A stretch of DNA of 32,176 nt from Nevskia sp. (GCA_031291075.1 JARLJS010000216.1:1-32176); one strand, 5' to 3'; shown: positions 6,700 to 14,886, counted from the first letter of the stretch. Numbers and translations: made by a program. Notes: generated from the letters alone by a model not told the origin.

Positions 6700-7877
6700 A
6701 AACGATCCTGCGGCTGGCGGCGATGAACCTGCGCAGCCTGCCGGCGCGCTGGAGCGCCTCGCTGGTGCTGGTGATCAGCCTGGCTGGCGTGGTCGGGGTG
6801 ATGGTGTCGGTGCTGGCCATGGCCGCCGGCTTCCAGAAGGTGTTCGCCGACAGCGCCCGGCCCGACCGCGTGGTGATCCTGCGCAGCGGCGCGCGCAGCG
6901 AGAACGAGAGCCAGATCACGCGCGACGAGGCCGACACCCTGGTGGCGCTGCCCGGCTTGGCCCTTCTGCCCGGTGGCGGGCCGCTGGCCTCGGCGGAGCT
7001 GTACTACGGCTCGGCGCTGTCGCGAAAAGGCTCCGGGGAGGAGGGTGGCGTCACCATCCGCGGCGTGGGGCCGCAGGCATTTGCGGTGCGCCCCGAAGTG
7101 AAGATCATCGCCGGCCGGCTGTTCACGCCGGGCCTGCGGGAGGTGATCGTCGGCGCGGCGGCGCAACGCGGCTTCGCCGGGCTGGAGCTGGGCGGCACCG
7201 TGGCGCTGAGCAACGTGGCATGGACCGTCGTCGGCGTGTTCGAGACTGGCGGTGATCTGCACGAAACGGAGATCTGGACCGACCTCGCCACCGCCCAGTC
7301 GGCGTTCCAGCGCGAGAACGTGAACACCATCACCGCCCGCCTGGCCTCCATCGCGGCATTCGCCGCCTACAAGGACGCGGTCACCACCAATCCGGCGCTC
7401 GACCACGAGGTGCTGCACGAGCGCGACTTCTACGCCCTGCAAACCGAGACCACCAGCGGCGTGATCCGGGTCTTCGGCTACACCATCGCCGGCATCATGG
7501 CCCTGGGCGCGCTGTTCAGTGCCGTCAACACCTTGTTCTCCGCAGTCCGTGCGCGCCAGGTGGAGATTGCGACCCTGCGCGCGCTCGGCTTCGGCGCCGC
7601 CCCGGTCCTCTGCTCCGTGCTGATCGAAGCGCTGGTCCTGGCCCTGTTCGGCGCGAGCCTGGGCGGACTGGCGGCATATCTGCTGTTCGACGGTTTCAGC
7701 GCCTCCACCATAGGAGGGGACTTCAGCAGCGATGTGATGTTCCAGTTCCGGGTGACGCCCAGGCTGTTGCTGCAGGGTGTGCTGTGGGCGACGGCAGTGG
7801 GCCTGCTCGGCGGAGTGCCGCCGGCCGTGCGGGCGGCGCGGCTGCCTGTGGCGGACGCGTTGTGCGCCCACAAGTAG
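6696..7877 (+). CDS. ABC transporter permease (FtsX/MacB type)
   Basis: 393 residues and complete. It has an N-terminal membrane helix (SLVLVISLAGVVGVMVSVLA), a MacB-like periplasmic domain of about 220 residues, then the FtsX core with three membrane helices. The cytoplasmic coupling loop is VRARQVEIATLRALGFG and the end is PPAVRAARLPVADALCA. Such permeases work in pairs with an MJ0796/LolD-type ATPase, moving lipids, peptides or drugs out of the inner membrane. The GTG start overlaps the previous stop by four bases. Because its partner permease is truncated and no ATPase is present here, the system is probably inactive unless subunits are supplied from elsewhere. Confidence 0.87.
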   Translation: MKTILRLAAMNLRSLPARWSASLVLVISLAGVVGVMVSVLAMAAGFQKVFADSARPDRVVILRSGARSENESQITRDEADTLVALPGLALLPGGGPLASAELYYGSALSRKGSGEEGGVTIRGVGPQAFAVRPEVKIIAGRLFTPGLREVIVGAAAQRGFAGLELGGTVALSNVAWTVVGVFETGGDLHETEIWTDLATAQSAFQRENVNTITARLASIAAFAAYKDAVTTNPALDHEVLHERDFYALQTETTSGVIRVFGYTIAGIMALGALFSAVNTLFSAVRARQVEIATLRALGFGAAPVLCSVLIEALVLALFGASLGGLAAYLLFDGFSASTIGGDFSSDVMFQFRVTPRLLLQGVLWATAVGLLGGVPPAVRAARLPVADALCAHK

Positions 7878-7978
7878 GCGGCTTGGGCTGCGGCAAGGAA
7901 ACCGCGCCCGGCGCTGGTTTCGATCCGGGCGTGCCGCTGTTACATTCGGCGGACTCGAAATATCACAGGAGGATTTTC

Positions 7979-8404
7979 ATGAAACTGGAAGGTGGCTGCT
8001 ACTGCGGCCAGGTGCGTTACGAAGCGACCGGCGAGCCGATGATGCGCGGCCAATGCCATTGCCGCGAATGCCAGTACATCAGCGGTGGCGGCCCCAACAT
8101 GTTCATGCTGATGCCGCTCGACGGTTTCCGTTACACCCGGGGCGAGCCGAAGCGCTTCACCCGCACCGACCTCGACGAGCCGGTCACGCGCGAGTTCTGC
8201 GGCGAGTGTGGCACCCACCTGACCACCCGGCGGCCGGGTCTGCCGGCGGTGATCGTGAAGGTGGGGACGTTGGACGAGCCGGCCCTGTACGGCGGGCCGC
8301 AGATGGTGATCTACACGGTGGACAAACAGCCGTTCCACCTGATCCCGGACGGCCTGCCGACGTTCGAACGGCTGCCGGACCAACGGCGCCCGGCCACCCG
8401 TTAG
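7979..8404 (+). CDS. GFA-family (glutathione-dependent formaldehyde-activating-like) protein
   Basis: 141 residues of the GFA/DUF636 family, small zinc proteins named after an enzyme reported to help formaldehyde react with glutathione. Most members have unknown substrates. The zinc-binding cysteines are all visible: GGCYCGQVRYEA (Cys7, Cys9), GQCHCRECQ (Cys27, Cys29, Cys32) and EFCGECGTHL. The ATG follows a strong ribosome binding site (CAGGAGGATTTTC). The gene is separated from the ABC permease by about 100 bp and runs convergent with a small minus-strand gene. Confidence 0.88.
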   Translation: MKLEGGCYCGQVRYEATGEPMMRGQCHCRECQYISGGGPNMFMLMPLDGFRYTRGEPKRFTRTDLDEPVTREFCGECGTHLTTRRPGLPAVIVKVGTLDEPALYGGPQMVIYTVDKQPFHLIPDGLPTFERLPDQRRPATR

Positions 8405-8429
8405 AAGGGTACGCTATCGCGCCGGCGTT

Positions 8430-8624
8430 TCAGTGCGGGCGGCGCGGGGCCTTGGCGGCAGCCCGCGATGCCTTCTTTCCCGGCGGCGGTTCGGTGCCTG
8501 TTACCGAATTGCGCTCGCGCTCGCGCAGCGCTACGGCGATGAAGAACGCTTCCGCCTCTTCGCGCGTGTTGAAGGTGTAGTCGCCGCGGTCCGTCTTCAC
8601 GGTGTTATGGATCAAGGTGCGCAT
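8430..8624 (-). CDS. Small basic protein of unknown function
   Basis: A 64-residue protein. The folded-looking part is RTLIHNTVKTDRGDYTFNTR, then EEAEAFFIAVALRERER. A basic, Ala/Pro/Lys-rich tail follows (PGKKASRAAAKAPRRPH). The ATG is preceded by AAGGAGG at ideal distance, and a sigma-70-like promoter lies at 8658-8686, so I take it as a real gene despite its size. The tail resembles nucleic-acid-binding tails, but I do not recognise the family. Confidence 0.6.
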   Translation of the reverse strand: MRTLIHNTVKTDRGDYTFNTREEAEAFFIAVALRERERNSVTGTEPPPGKKASRAAAKAPRRPH

Positions 8625-8657
8625 GACCGGCCTCCTTGCAACGCATATACAGCGATC

Positions 8658-8686
8658 ACAATGAACCCGAAGCATGATCCGGTCAA
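8658..8686 (-). promoter_or_regulatory. Candidate sigma-70 promoter of the small basic protein gene
   Basis: On the minus strand TTGACC (8686-8681), 17 bases, then CATTGT (8663-8658). The -35 matches five of six consensus bases and the -10 three of six. It lies about 35 bp upstream of the start codon. Confidence 0.4.
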
Positions 8687-8819
8687 TTGAAAATCCCCGC
8701 CCGGCGGGAGCCGACGGCGCGTCCGGCCGGGAAAGGTTGACGATCCGCTCCATGGAGTGGCAAATAGTCCGTATGAATCAGCGACATGAAGCAGCGCAGC
8801 CGCGCGCGGGGGCAGCATC

Positions 8820-9473
8820 TTGAGCGAGCCCGCCATTCCCGGCTCGATCTGGATCGTCTCCGCCCCCAGCGGGGCCGGCAAGACCAGCCTGACCCGCGCC
8901 CTGGTGGAGCGGCTCGGCCAGCGTGGCGTGCCGGCCGCCATCTCAGTGTCCTACACCACCCGCGCGCCGCGCGTGGGTGAGGTGGATGGCACTCATTACC
9001 ACTTCGTCGACGACGCCCGCTTCCTGGCAATGGTCGAGGCGGGGGAATTCCTGGAGCATGCCGACGTATTCGGCCGGCGCTACGGTACCGGCATGGCGGA
9101 GACCGACCGCCAGCTGGCCGCCGGCACCGAGCTGCTGCTGGACATCGACTGGCAGGGTGCCCGCCAGATCAAGGGCCGCCGTCCCGGCGCGCTGGGCGTG
9201 TTCGTGCTGCCGCCCTCGGCGGCGGAGCTGGAGCGGCGCCTGCGCGGGCGCGGCCAGGATGACCCGGCGGTCATCGCCCAGCGGATGGCGGCGGCCCGGG
9301 CCGAGATGAGCCACTTCGCCGAGTACGACTACCTGATCGTCAACGACGACTTCGAGCGCGCCCTGGACGAGCTGCAGACGCTGGTGCTGGCGCGCCGGCT
9401 GCGGCTGCCGGCGCAGCAACTCCGCCATGCCGACCTGCTGGGCGGCCTGCTGGCCGCGAATGGCGTCGAATGA
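8820..9473 (+). CDS. gmk: Guanylate kinase
   Basis: Converts GMP and ATP to GDP and ADP. 217 residues, normal length. The P-loop is APSGAGKT (residues 15-22). The GMP-binding region follows with SVSYTTRAPRVGEVDGTHYHF and GEFLEHADVFGRRYGT, then LLLDIDWQGARQI and the lid region with RLRGRGQDD. The start is a TTG with GGGGG seven bases upstream. It is the only start codon between the upstream in-frame stop and the P-loop. A -35-like TTGACG at 8737 may belong to its promoter. The gene is followed by rpoZ and spoT, the usual gammaproteobacterial order linking guanine nucleotide supply, RNA polymerase and (p)ppGpp. Confidence 0.95.
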   Translation: MSEPAIPGSIWIVSAPSGAGKTSLTRALVERLGQRGVPAAISVSYTTRAPRVGEVDGTHYHFVDDARFLAMVEAGEFLEHADVFGRRYGTGMAETDRQLAAGTELLLDIDWQGARQIKGRRPGALGVFVLPPSAAELERRLRGRGQDDPAVIAQRMAAARAEMSHFAEYDYLIVNDDFERALDELQTLVLARRLRLPAQQLRHADLLGGLLAANGVE

Positions 9474-9520
9474 CCCGACGCCCGTCGGGCAGGTGGCCGG
9501 GCGGAAAGGGCGCGGCACCC

Positions 9521-9549
9521 TGGCCGACCGGCCCGCGGTGGGCTATAAT
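9521..9549 (+). promoter_or_regulatory. Promoter of rpoZ
   Basis: A perfect -10 TATAAT (9544-9549) lies 34 bases before the rpoZ ATG. The -35 17 bases upstream is weak (TGGCCG). It implies that rpoZ is transcribed separately from gmk. Confidence 0.6.
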
Positions 9550-9582
9550 TCCAGTCTTCACAAGCTTTCCCGCAGGTAACTC

Positions 9583-9846
9583 ATGGCACGCGTCACCGTC
9601 GAAGATTGTCTGGCCCGCATCCCCAACCAGTTCGAGTTGACCCTGGTCGCCGCCAAGCGCGCGCGCCAGCTCGCGCGCGGCGCCGAGGCCCGGCTGCCGT
9701 GGGGGAGCCACAAATCGACGGTGCTGTCGCTGAAAGAGATCGCCGACGGCTATGTCGACACCTCCGTGCTGAGCGAGGCCGACCTGCCGGCGATCCAGCA
9801 GCCCAAGATGGAGCTCGAAGCGCTCGACCCGAGCTTCGACCTCTGA
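9583..9846 (+). CDS. rpoZ: RNA polymerase omega subunit
   Basis: 87 residues. It begins MARVTVEDCLARIPNQFELT and continues VAAKRARQL, the signature of the omega subunit, which wraps the C-terminus of beta-prime and helps assembly and the ppGpp response. The conserved KSTVLSLKEIADGYVD follows, where many omegas have KxTVxALREIxxG. It has its own promoter and a rho-independent terminator 43 bp after the stop. Confidence 0.96.
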   Translation: MARVTVEDCLARIPNQFELTLVAAKRARQLARGAEARLPWGSHKSTVLSLKEIADGYVDTSVLSEADLPAIQQPKMELEALDPSFDL

Positions 9847-9888
9847 GCCACAGCCGGCGGGCTTGCCCGCCGCCGCTGCCGCAACAAG

Positions 9889-9911
9889 AAAGGGCCGGAA
9901 GGCCCTTTTTT
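9889..9911 (+). terminator. Rho-independent terminator after rpoZ
   Basis: Stem AAAGGGCC/GGCCCTTT with a GGAA loop, running into six T residues. The element is correctly placed after rpoZ and separates it from spoT. Confidence 0.88.
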
Positions 9912-9959
9912 GTTGGGCAATAGTACTTACCGGCGCGCAGTCCGGGCGGCCGGAACTGG

Positions 9960-9979
9960 ATTCCCGCCCGGGCGGGAAT
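9960..9979. repeat. Short dispersed palindrome (ATTCCCGC...GCGGGAAT)
   Basis: A perfect 20-bp palindrome ATTCCCGCCCGGGCGGGAAT, flanked by CTGG and GACA. It belongs to the same family as three copies near 15.5 kb (common pattern GTCATTCC-hairpin-GGAATCCAG). Such REP-like palindromes are scattered between genes in many proteobacteria. Confidence 0.75.
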
Positions 9980-10031
9980 GACAATGGGCTAAAGGGGGAG
10001 GTGGACGCACCGCCGCGGTGCGGGCCCAGTC

Positions 10032-10037
10032 TATACT
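10032..10037 (+). promoter_or_regulatory. -10 element close to the spoT start
   Basis: TATACT lies only six bases before the spoT ATG and no ribosome binding site is visible. If used, transcription would start at or next to the ATG. No good -35 is seen. Confidence 0.35.
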
Positions 10038-10043
10038 GCATTC

Positions 10044-12212
10044 ATGGAATTCCCGGTCATCCAGCGCATCGGCACCGCTCTCCGCACCCAGCGCGTGGCG
10101 CGCGAGTACGGCATCGAGGCCTTGTGCCGCGTGCTGCAGGAATACCTGCCTGAAGACCAGATCGCCGAGGTGCGGCGCGCCTACGAGTTCGGCGCGCGCA
10201 TGCACTCCGGCCAGGCGCGCGAATCGGGCGAGCCTTACATCTACCACCCGCTGGCGGTGGCGCGGATCCTGGCCGAGATGCGGCTGGACGTGACCACCCT
10301 GTGCGCCGCGATCCTGCACGACGTGATCGAGGACACCGCGGTCGAGAAGTCGGAGATCGCCAAGCACTTCGGCAAGGACGTGGCCGAGCTGGTGGACGGC
10401 GTCAGCAAGTTCCACAAGGTGGAAGGCATGACGCGCACCGAGCAGCAGGCGGAGAGCGTGCGCAAGCTGCTGCTGGCGATGGCGCAGGATCTGCGCGTGA
10501 TCCTGGTCAAGCTGGCCGACCGCCTGCACAACGCGCGCACGCTGGAAGGGGTGGAGCCGGCCAAGCGCCGCCGGGTGGCGCGCGAGACGCTGGAGATCTA
10601 CGCTCCCATCGCGCAGCGCCTGGGCATCAACACCTTGCGCAACGAGCTGGAGGACCTCAGCTTCCTCAACCTTCACCCCAAGCGCTACAGCGTGTTCCAG
10701 CGCGCGGTGAACGAGCGCCTGGGTGACACCAAGAGCCTGATCAAGGAGACCGAGCACAAGCTGGAGCGCGCCCTGCGCGAGGAGGGCATCGGCGCCTCGG
10801 TGGTCGGCCGCCAGAAGAACCTCTACGGCATCTACGAGAAGATGCAGCGCAAGCGCCTGCGCTTCCTCGACGTGATGGACCTGCTCGGCTTCCGCATCAT
10901 CGTCGCCAAGGTGGATGACTGCTACCGCGCGCTGGGCGTGGTGCACCACGTCTACCGGCCGATCTCCGAGCTGTTCAATGACTTCATCGCCAACCCCAAG
11001 GTCAACGGCTACCAGTCGCTGCACACCACCTGCGTCGGCGCGCAGGGGCGCAAGATCGAGGTGCAGATCCGCACCCGCGACATGCACCACATCGCCGAGA
11101 GCGGCATCGCCGCCCACTGGCAGTACAAGCTGGGCGGCCGCACCGACCCCGGTTCCGCGCCGCAGGTGCGCGCGCGCGAATGGCTGGGCAACCTGTTCGA
11201 GATGCAGGGCGGCTCGGGCGCGCTGGACTTCATCGAGAACGTCAAGGTCGACCTGTTCCCGGACGAGGTCTACGTGTTCACGCCCAAGGGCCAGATCCGC
11301 CGCCTGCCGCGCGGCGCCACCGCGGTGGACTTCGCCTACTCGGTGCACTCCGAGCTGGGCGACCACTGCGTGGCGGCGCGCATCGACCAGCAGCTCGAGC
11401 CACTCAACACCCCGCTCAAGAACGGGCAGACGGTGGAGATCATCACCGCCCGCCACGCCCGCCCCAACGCCGCCTGGCTCAACTACGTCAAGACCGCCAA
11501 GGCGCGCTCGCACATCCGCAATTTTCTGAAGAATCAGCGCGAGGACGAGGCCATCCGCCTCGGCCGACGGCTGCTGGAGATCGCCCTGCGTGAGCTCCAT
11601 GTGCCGCTGTCCTCCCTCAAGGAAGGCGCGGCCGAATCGGTGCTGAAGGCCTTCAACCTGCAAGACATGGAAGACCTCTTCATCTCCATCGGCACCGGCG
11701 CGCGGCTGGCGCCGCTGGTGGCGCGCCACTTCCTGCCCAATCCAGACCAGGCCCACGTGTCGGGCGAAAGCGTGCCGCTGGCGGTGGAAGGCACCGAAGG
11801 GCTGGTCCTCGACTACGCCAAGTGCTGCCACCCGATCCCGGGAGACGACATCTGCGGCTACGTCAGCGTCGGCCGCGGCATCGTCATCCACCGGCTCGAA
11901 TGCAAGCACGTGCAGACCCGCAAGGGCGGCCCGCTGGAGCGCGTGCCGCTGGTCTGGTCGGAGAAGGTGCAGGGCGACTTCCTCGCCGAGCTGCGCCTCA
12001 AGGCCGAGAACCGCCGCGGCCTGCTGGCGGTGGTGGCCGGCGAGATTTCCAGCTCCGGCGCCAGCATCGAGAACGTGCAGATGCCGGAACGCGACGGTTC
12101 CGAGGCGCTGGAGATGCGCTTCGTCATCACCGTGCGCGACCGCGTGCACCTGGCGCGCGTGTTGCGTCGTCTGCGCCGGCTGCCGGCGGTGCAGCGCGTG
12201 TTCCGGGTCTGA
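10044..12212 (+). CDS. spoT: Bifunctional (p)ppGpp synthase/hydrolase SpoT
   Basis: 722 residues. The HD hydrolase domain has YIYHPLAVARIL, AAILHDVIEDT (His92-Asp93) and VKLADRLHNARTL. The synthetase domain has RQKNLYGIYEKM, DLLGFRIIV and NGYQSLHT. It is followed by a TGS domain (DEVYVFTPKGQIRRLPRGAT), a zinc-finger-like region (AKCCHPIPGDDICGYVSVGR) and a C-terminal ACT domain. The intact HD motif shows it can degrade (p)ppGpp. It makes or destroys the alarmone in response to starvation. The first 25 residues before ALCRVLQEYLP are not typical, and a GTG at 10095 is an alternative start. It lies downstream of rpoZ and upstream of ridA and recG. Confidence 0.95.
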   Translation: MEFPVIQRIGTALRTQRVAREYGIEALCRVLQEYLPEDQIAEVRRAYEFGARMHSGQARESGEPYIYHPLAVARILAEMRLDVTTLCAAILHDVIEDTAVEKSEIAKHFGKDVAELVDGVSKFHKVEGMTRTEQQAESVRKLLLAMAQDLRVILVKLADRLHNARTLEGVEPAKRRRVARETLEIYAPIAQRLGINTLRNELEDLSFLNLHPKRYSVFQRAVNERLGDTKSLIKETEHKLERALREEGIGASVVGRQKNLYGIYEKMQRKRLRFLDVMDLLGFRIIVAKVDDCYRALGVVHHVYRPISELFNDFIANPKVNGYQSLHTTCVGAQGRKIEVQIRTRDMHHIAESGIAAHWQYKLGGRTDPGSAPQVRAREWLGNLFEMQGGSGALDFIENVKVDLFPDEVYVFTPKGQIRRLPRGATAVDFAYSVHSELGDHCVAARIDQQLEPLNTPLKNGQTVEIITARHARPNAAWLNYVKTAKARSHIRNFLKNQREDEAIRLGRRLLEIALRELHVPLSSLKEGAAESVLKAFNLQDMEDLFISIGTGARLAPLVARHFLPNPDQAHVSGESVPLAVEGTEGLVLDYAKCCHPIPGDDICGYVSVGRGIVIHRLECKHVQTRKGGPLERVPLVWSEKVQGDFLAELRLKAENRRGLLAVVAGEISSSGASIENVQMPERDGSEALEMRFVITVRDRVHLARVLRRLRRLPAVQRVFRV

Positions 12213-12218
12213 AAGATT

Positions 12219-12304
12219 GTGAGACGTGAGACGTGAAACGTGAGACGAAAAAGCCGGGCGTAGCCGCCACGCCCGCGTCTCGCGTCGCACCTCTCATGTC
12301 TCAC
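12219..12304. repeat. Heptamer-arm hairpin element, copy 1
   Basis: The left arm has four heptamers at 12219-12246 (GTGAGAC twice, GTGAAAC, GTGAGAC). A 30-bp centre with its own stem (GGGCGT/ACGCCC) follows. The right arm has four heptamers at 12277-12304 (GTCTCGC, GTCGCAC, CTCTCAT, GTCTCAC). The arms are inverted relative to each other. It fills the gap between spoT and ridA. Confidence 0.85.
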
Positions 12305-12327
12305 GCCGTTGCGTTCAGGAGACAGCG

Positions 12328-12714
12328 ATGAGTCGCCAGATCATCCACACCGATCAGGCCCCGGCCGCCATCGGCACCTACTCGCAGGCCGTCCGCTACG
12401 GCAAGACCGTTTACCTCTCCGGGCAGATTCCGCTCGACCCGAAGACGATGCACCTGCACAACCACTCCATCGAAGCCGAGATCCATCAGGTGTTCAAGAA
12501 CCTGCGCGCGGTGGCGGAAGCCGCCGGCGGCGGGCTCAAGGACGTGGCCAAGCTCAACGTCTACCTCACCGACCTGGCCAACTTCCCCAAGGTCAACGAG
12601 ATCATGAGCGAGTACTTCGAGCAGCCGTTCCCGGCGCGCGCCGTGGTCGGTGTGGCCGCCCTGCCGCGTGGAGCCAGCATCGAGGCGGACGCGGTGCTGG
12701 TGTTGGAAACGTGA
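12328..12714 (+). CDS. ridA: RidA family reactive enamine/imine deaminase
   Basis: 128 residues of the YjgF/YER057c/UK114 family, trimeric enzymes that hydrolyse reactive 2-aminoacrylate-type imines made by PLP enzymes. Family signatures: [56 protein letters not shown] and a C-terminal [22 protein letters not shown] carrying the substrate-binding Arg and Glu. A ribosome binding site (AGGAGACAGCG) precedes the ATG. The stop codon TGA lies inside the first heptamer of the second hairpin element. The spoT-ridA neighbourhood is common in gammaproteobacteria. Confidence 0.95.
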   Translation: MSRQIIHTDQAPAAIGTYSQAVRYGKTVYLSGQIPLDPKTMHLHNHSIEAEIHQVFKNLRAVAEAAGGGLKDVAKLNVYLTDLANFPKVNEIMSEYFEQPFPARAVVGVAALPRGASIEADAVLVLET

Positions 12715-12793
12715 GACGTGAGAGGTGAGACGAAAAAGCCGGACGTAACCGCTGGGACGCTTGCGTCTCACGTCTCACGTCTCACGTCTCACG
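12711..12793. repeat. Heptamer-arm hairpin element, copy 2
   Basis: The left arm has three heptamers at 12711-12731 (GTGAGAC, GTGAGAG, GTGAGAC). The centre starts GAAAAAGCCGG, as in copy 1. The right arm has four perfect GTCTCAC at 12765-12792. The left arm contains the stop codon of ridA. The right arm ends six bases before the GTG of recG. Confidence 0.88.
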
Positions 12794-12798
12794 TTTAA

Positions 12799-14886
12799 GT
12801 GGCCCGCGTCGTCAGCGGCGGCAAGCCGCCAGTCACGCTTGCCACCGACGTCACCTATCTGAAGGGTGCCGGACCGGCGATCGCGACGCGGCTGCGCGCG
12901 CTCGGCATCGAACGGGTGCAGGACCTGCTGTTCCACCTGCCCAGCCGTTACGAGGACCGGCGGCGCATCGTGCCGCTGGTGGAACTGCGCGACGGCGACG
13001 AGGCGCTGGTGCGCGGCCGCGTGGTGGGCGCCGACGTGCGCTTCGCCGGGCGGCGCAGCCTGCGGGTGGTGATCGACGACGGCGGCAGCAGCCTGCTGCT
13101 GCGTTTCTTCCATTTCAACGACACGCAGAAGCAGGCCTTCACCGAGGGGCGCTGGGTGCGTGCCTACGGCACCGTGCGCACCGGCGCCAACGGCCTGGAG
13201 ATGGTGCACCCGGAATACCGCGTCGCCGACGACCCGGCGCAGCTGCCGCCGGACACCGCGCTCACCCCGCTCTATCCGCTGGCCACCGGCGTCACCCAGC
13301 AGCGCCTGCGCGGCCTGATCCAGCAGGCGCTGCAGGCCGCCGCGCGCGACCCGGCCTTTCTCGCCGAGCTGCCCGGCCTGGCGCCGCCGGACACGCTGAG
13401 CGCGCTACGCGTGCTGCACGAACCCGCCGGCACCGACCTTGGCGACCTGCTGCTGCAGCGCCATCCGGCGCAGCTGCGCCTGCTGCGCGAGGAGCTGCTG
13501 GCGCACCAGCTGTGCATGCGCCTGCTGCGTCGGCGCACCTTGGCCCAGCCCGGCGCCCGCGTCGAGCATGTGCTGCCCGCCTCGGCGCGGCTGCAGGAAA
13601 CGCTGCCCTTCGCCCTCACCGGCGCACAGCGCCGCGTGATCGGCGAGATCGCCCACGACCTCGCCTCCGGTAAGCCGATGCTGCGGCTGCTGCAGGGCGA
13701 CGTCGGCTGCGGCAAGACCGTGGTGGCCGCCGCCGCCATGCTGGGCTGCGCCCTGGGCGGATTGCAGGCGGTGCTGATGGCGCCGACCGAGCTGCTGGCC
13801 GAGCAGCACGCGCACAACCTCACCGCCATGCTCAACGCGGTGGGCGTGGAGGTCGGCATGTTGTCCGGCCGCATGAAGAAGGCCGAGCGCGAGGCGGCGC
13901 TGGCGCGCGCCCTGCGCGGCGACATCCGCGTGTGGGTGGGTACCCACGCGCTGTTCCAGTCCGACGTGCGCTTCGCCCGCCTGGGGCTGGTGGTGGTGGA
14001 TGAACAGCACCGCTTCGGCGTCGGCCAGCGGCTGGCGCTGCGCGACAAGGGCCCGCGGGGCGTCACCCCGCACCAGCTCATCATGTCGGCCACACCGATC
14101 CCGCGCACCCTGGCGCAGACCCTCTACGCCGATCTCGACGTCTCGGTGATCGACGAGCTGCCACCGGGCCGCAGCCCGGTGCAGACGGTCGCCCTGTCCA
14201 ACGAGCGCCGACCCGAAGTGCTGGAGCGCATCGGCGAGGCCTGCCGCTCCGGTCGGCAGGCGTATTGGGTCTGCACCCTGATCGAGGACTCCGACCAGCT
14301 GCAGGCGCAGGCCGCCGAGGAAACCTACCGCCAGCTGCGCACCGAGCTGCCCGAGCTGCACGTCGGCCTGGTGCACGGCCGCCTAAAGTCGCCGGAAAAA
14401 GATGCCCAGATGCGCGCCTTCCAGAACGGCGCCACCCAGCTCCTGGTCGCCACCACCGTGATCGAAGTGGGTGTGGACGTGCCCAACGCCAGCATCATGA
14501 TCATCGACAACGCCGAACGCCTCGGCCTTGCCCAGCTCCACCAGTTGCGTGGCCGTGTCGGCCGCGGCACCGCCGCCAGCCAGTGCGTGCTGATGTACCA
14601 GGCGCCGCTGTCCGAGGCGGCGCGCACCCGGCTGGAAGTCATGCGCACGACGCATGACGGGTTCAAGATCGCCCAGCACGACCTGGAACTGCGCGGCCCG
14701 GGCGAACTCCTCGGGCGGCGCCAGACCGGGCTGATTGGCTTGAAGATCGCCGATCCGGTGCGGGATGCGGAGCAGATCCCCGGCTTGCAGAAGCTGGCGG
14801 ACCGCTGGCTGTCGGCATCGCAGGCGGAGGCGAGGATTGTGATTGCGAGGTGGGTGGGGGATGCGGAGAAGTATGCGCAGGTTTGA
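12799..14886 (+). CDS. recG: ATP-dependent DNA helicase RecG
   Basis: 695 residues, normal length. RecG remodels stalled replication forks and Holliday junctions. The N-terminal wedge domain (VTYLKGAGPAIATRLRALGI...DLLFHLPSRYEDRR) is followed by the helicase core. The core has Walker A GDVGCGKTVVA, the DEQHRFGV box, SATPIPRTLA, ATTVIEVGVDVPNA and QLRGRVGRG, and ends with the TRG-type motif GPGELLGRRQTG. The start must be the GTG at 12799, since an in-frame TAA lies directly before it. No ribosome binding site is visible: the region upstream is the right arm of the heptamer element. That arm could fold with its partner in the mRNA and hide the start. Confidence 0.95.
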   Translation: MARVVSGGKPPVTLATDVTYLKGAGPAIATRLRALGIERVQDLLFHLPSRYEDRRRIVPLVELRDGDEALVRGRVVGADVRFAGRRSLRVVIDDGGSSLLLRFFHFNDTQKQAFTEGRWVRAYGTVRTGANGLEMVHPEYRVADDPAQLPPDTALTPLYPLATGVTQQRLRGLIQQALQAAARDPAFLAELPGLAPPDTLSALRVLHEPAGTDLGDLLLQRHPAQLRLLREELLAHQLCMRLLRRRTLAQPGARVEHVLPASARLQETLPFALTGAQRRVIGEIAHDLASGKPMLRLLQGDVGCGKTVVAAAAMLGCALGGLQAVLMAPTELLAEQHAHNLTAMLNAVGVEVGMLSGRMKKAEREAALARALRGDIRVWVGTHALFQSDVRFARLGLVVVDEQHRFGVGQRLALRDKGPRGVTPHQLIMSATPIPRTLAQTLYADLDVSVIDELPPGRSPVQTVALSNERRPEVLERIGEACRSGRQAYWVCTLIEDSDQLQAQAAEETYRQLRTELPELHVGLVHGRLKSPEKDAQMRAFQNGATQLLVATTVIEVGVDVPNASIMIIDNAERLGLAQLHQLRGRVGRGTAASQCVLMYQAPLSEAARTRLEVMRTTHDGFKIAQHDLELRGPGELLGRRQTGLIGLKIADPVRDAEQIPGLQKLADRWLSASQAEARIVIARWVGDAEKYAQV

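Noticed and set aside
9927-12290. 787-codon minus-strand frame opposite spoT
   Set aside because: His/Arg/Ala-rich shadow of a conserved gene; typical of GC-rich DNA.
12219-12793. Heptamer arrays as CRISPR repeats or tRNA-like genes
   Set aside because: Units of seven bases without unique spacers; no cloverleaf and no cas genes nearby.
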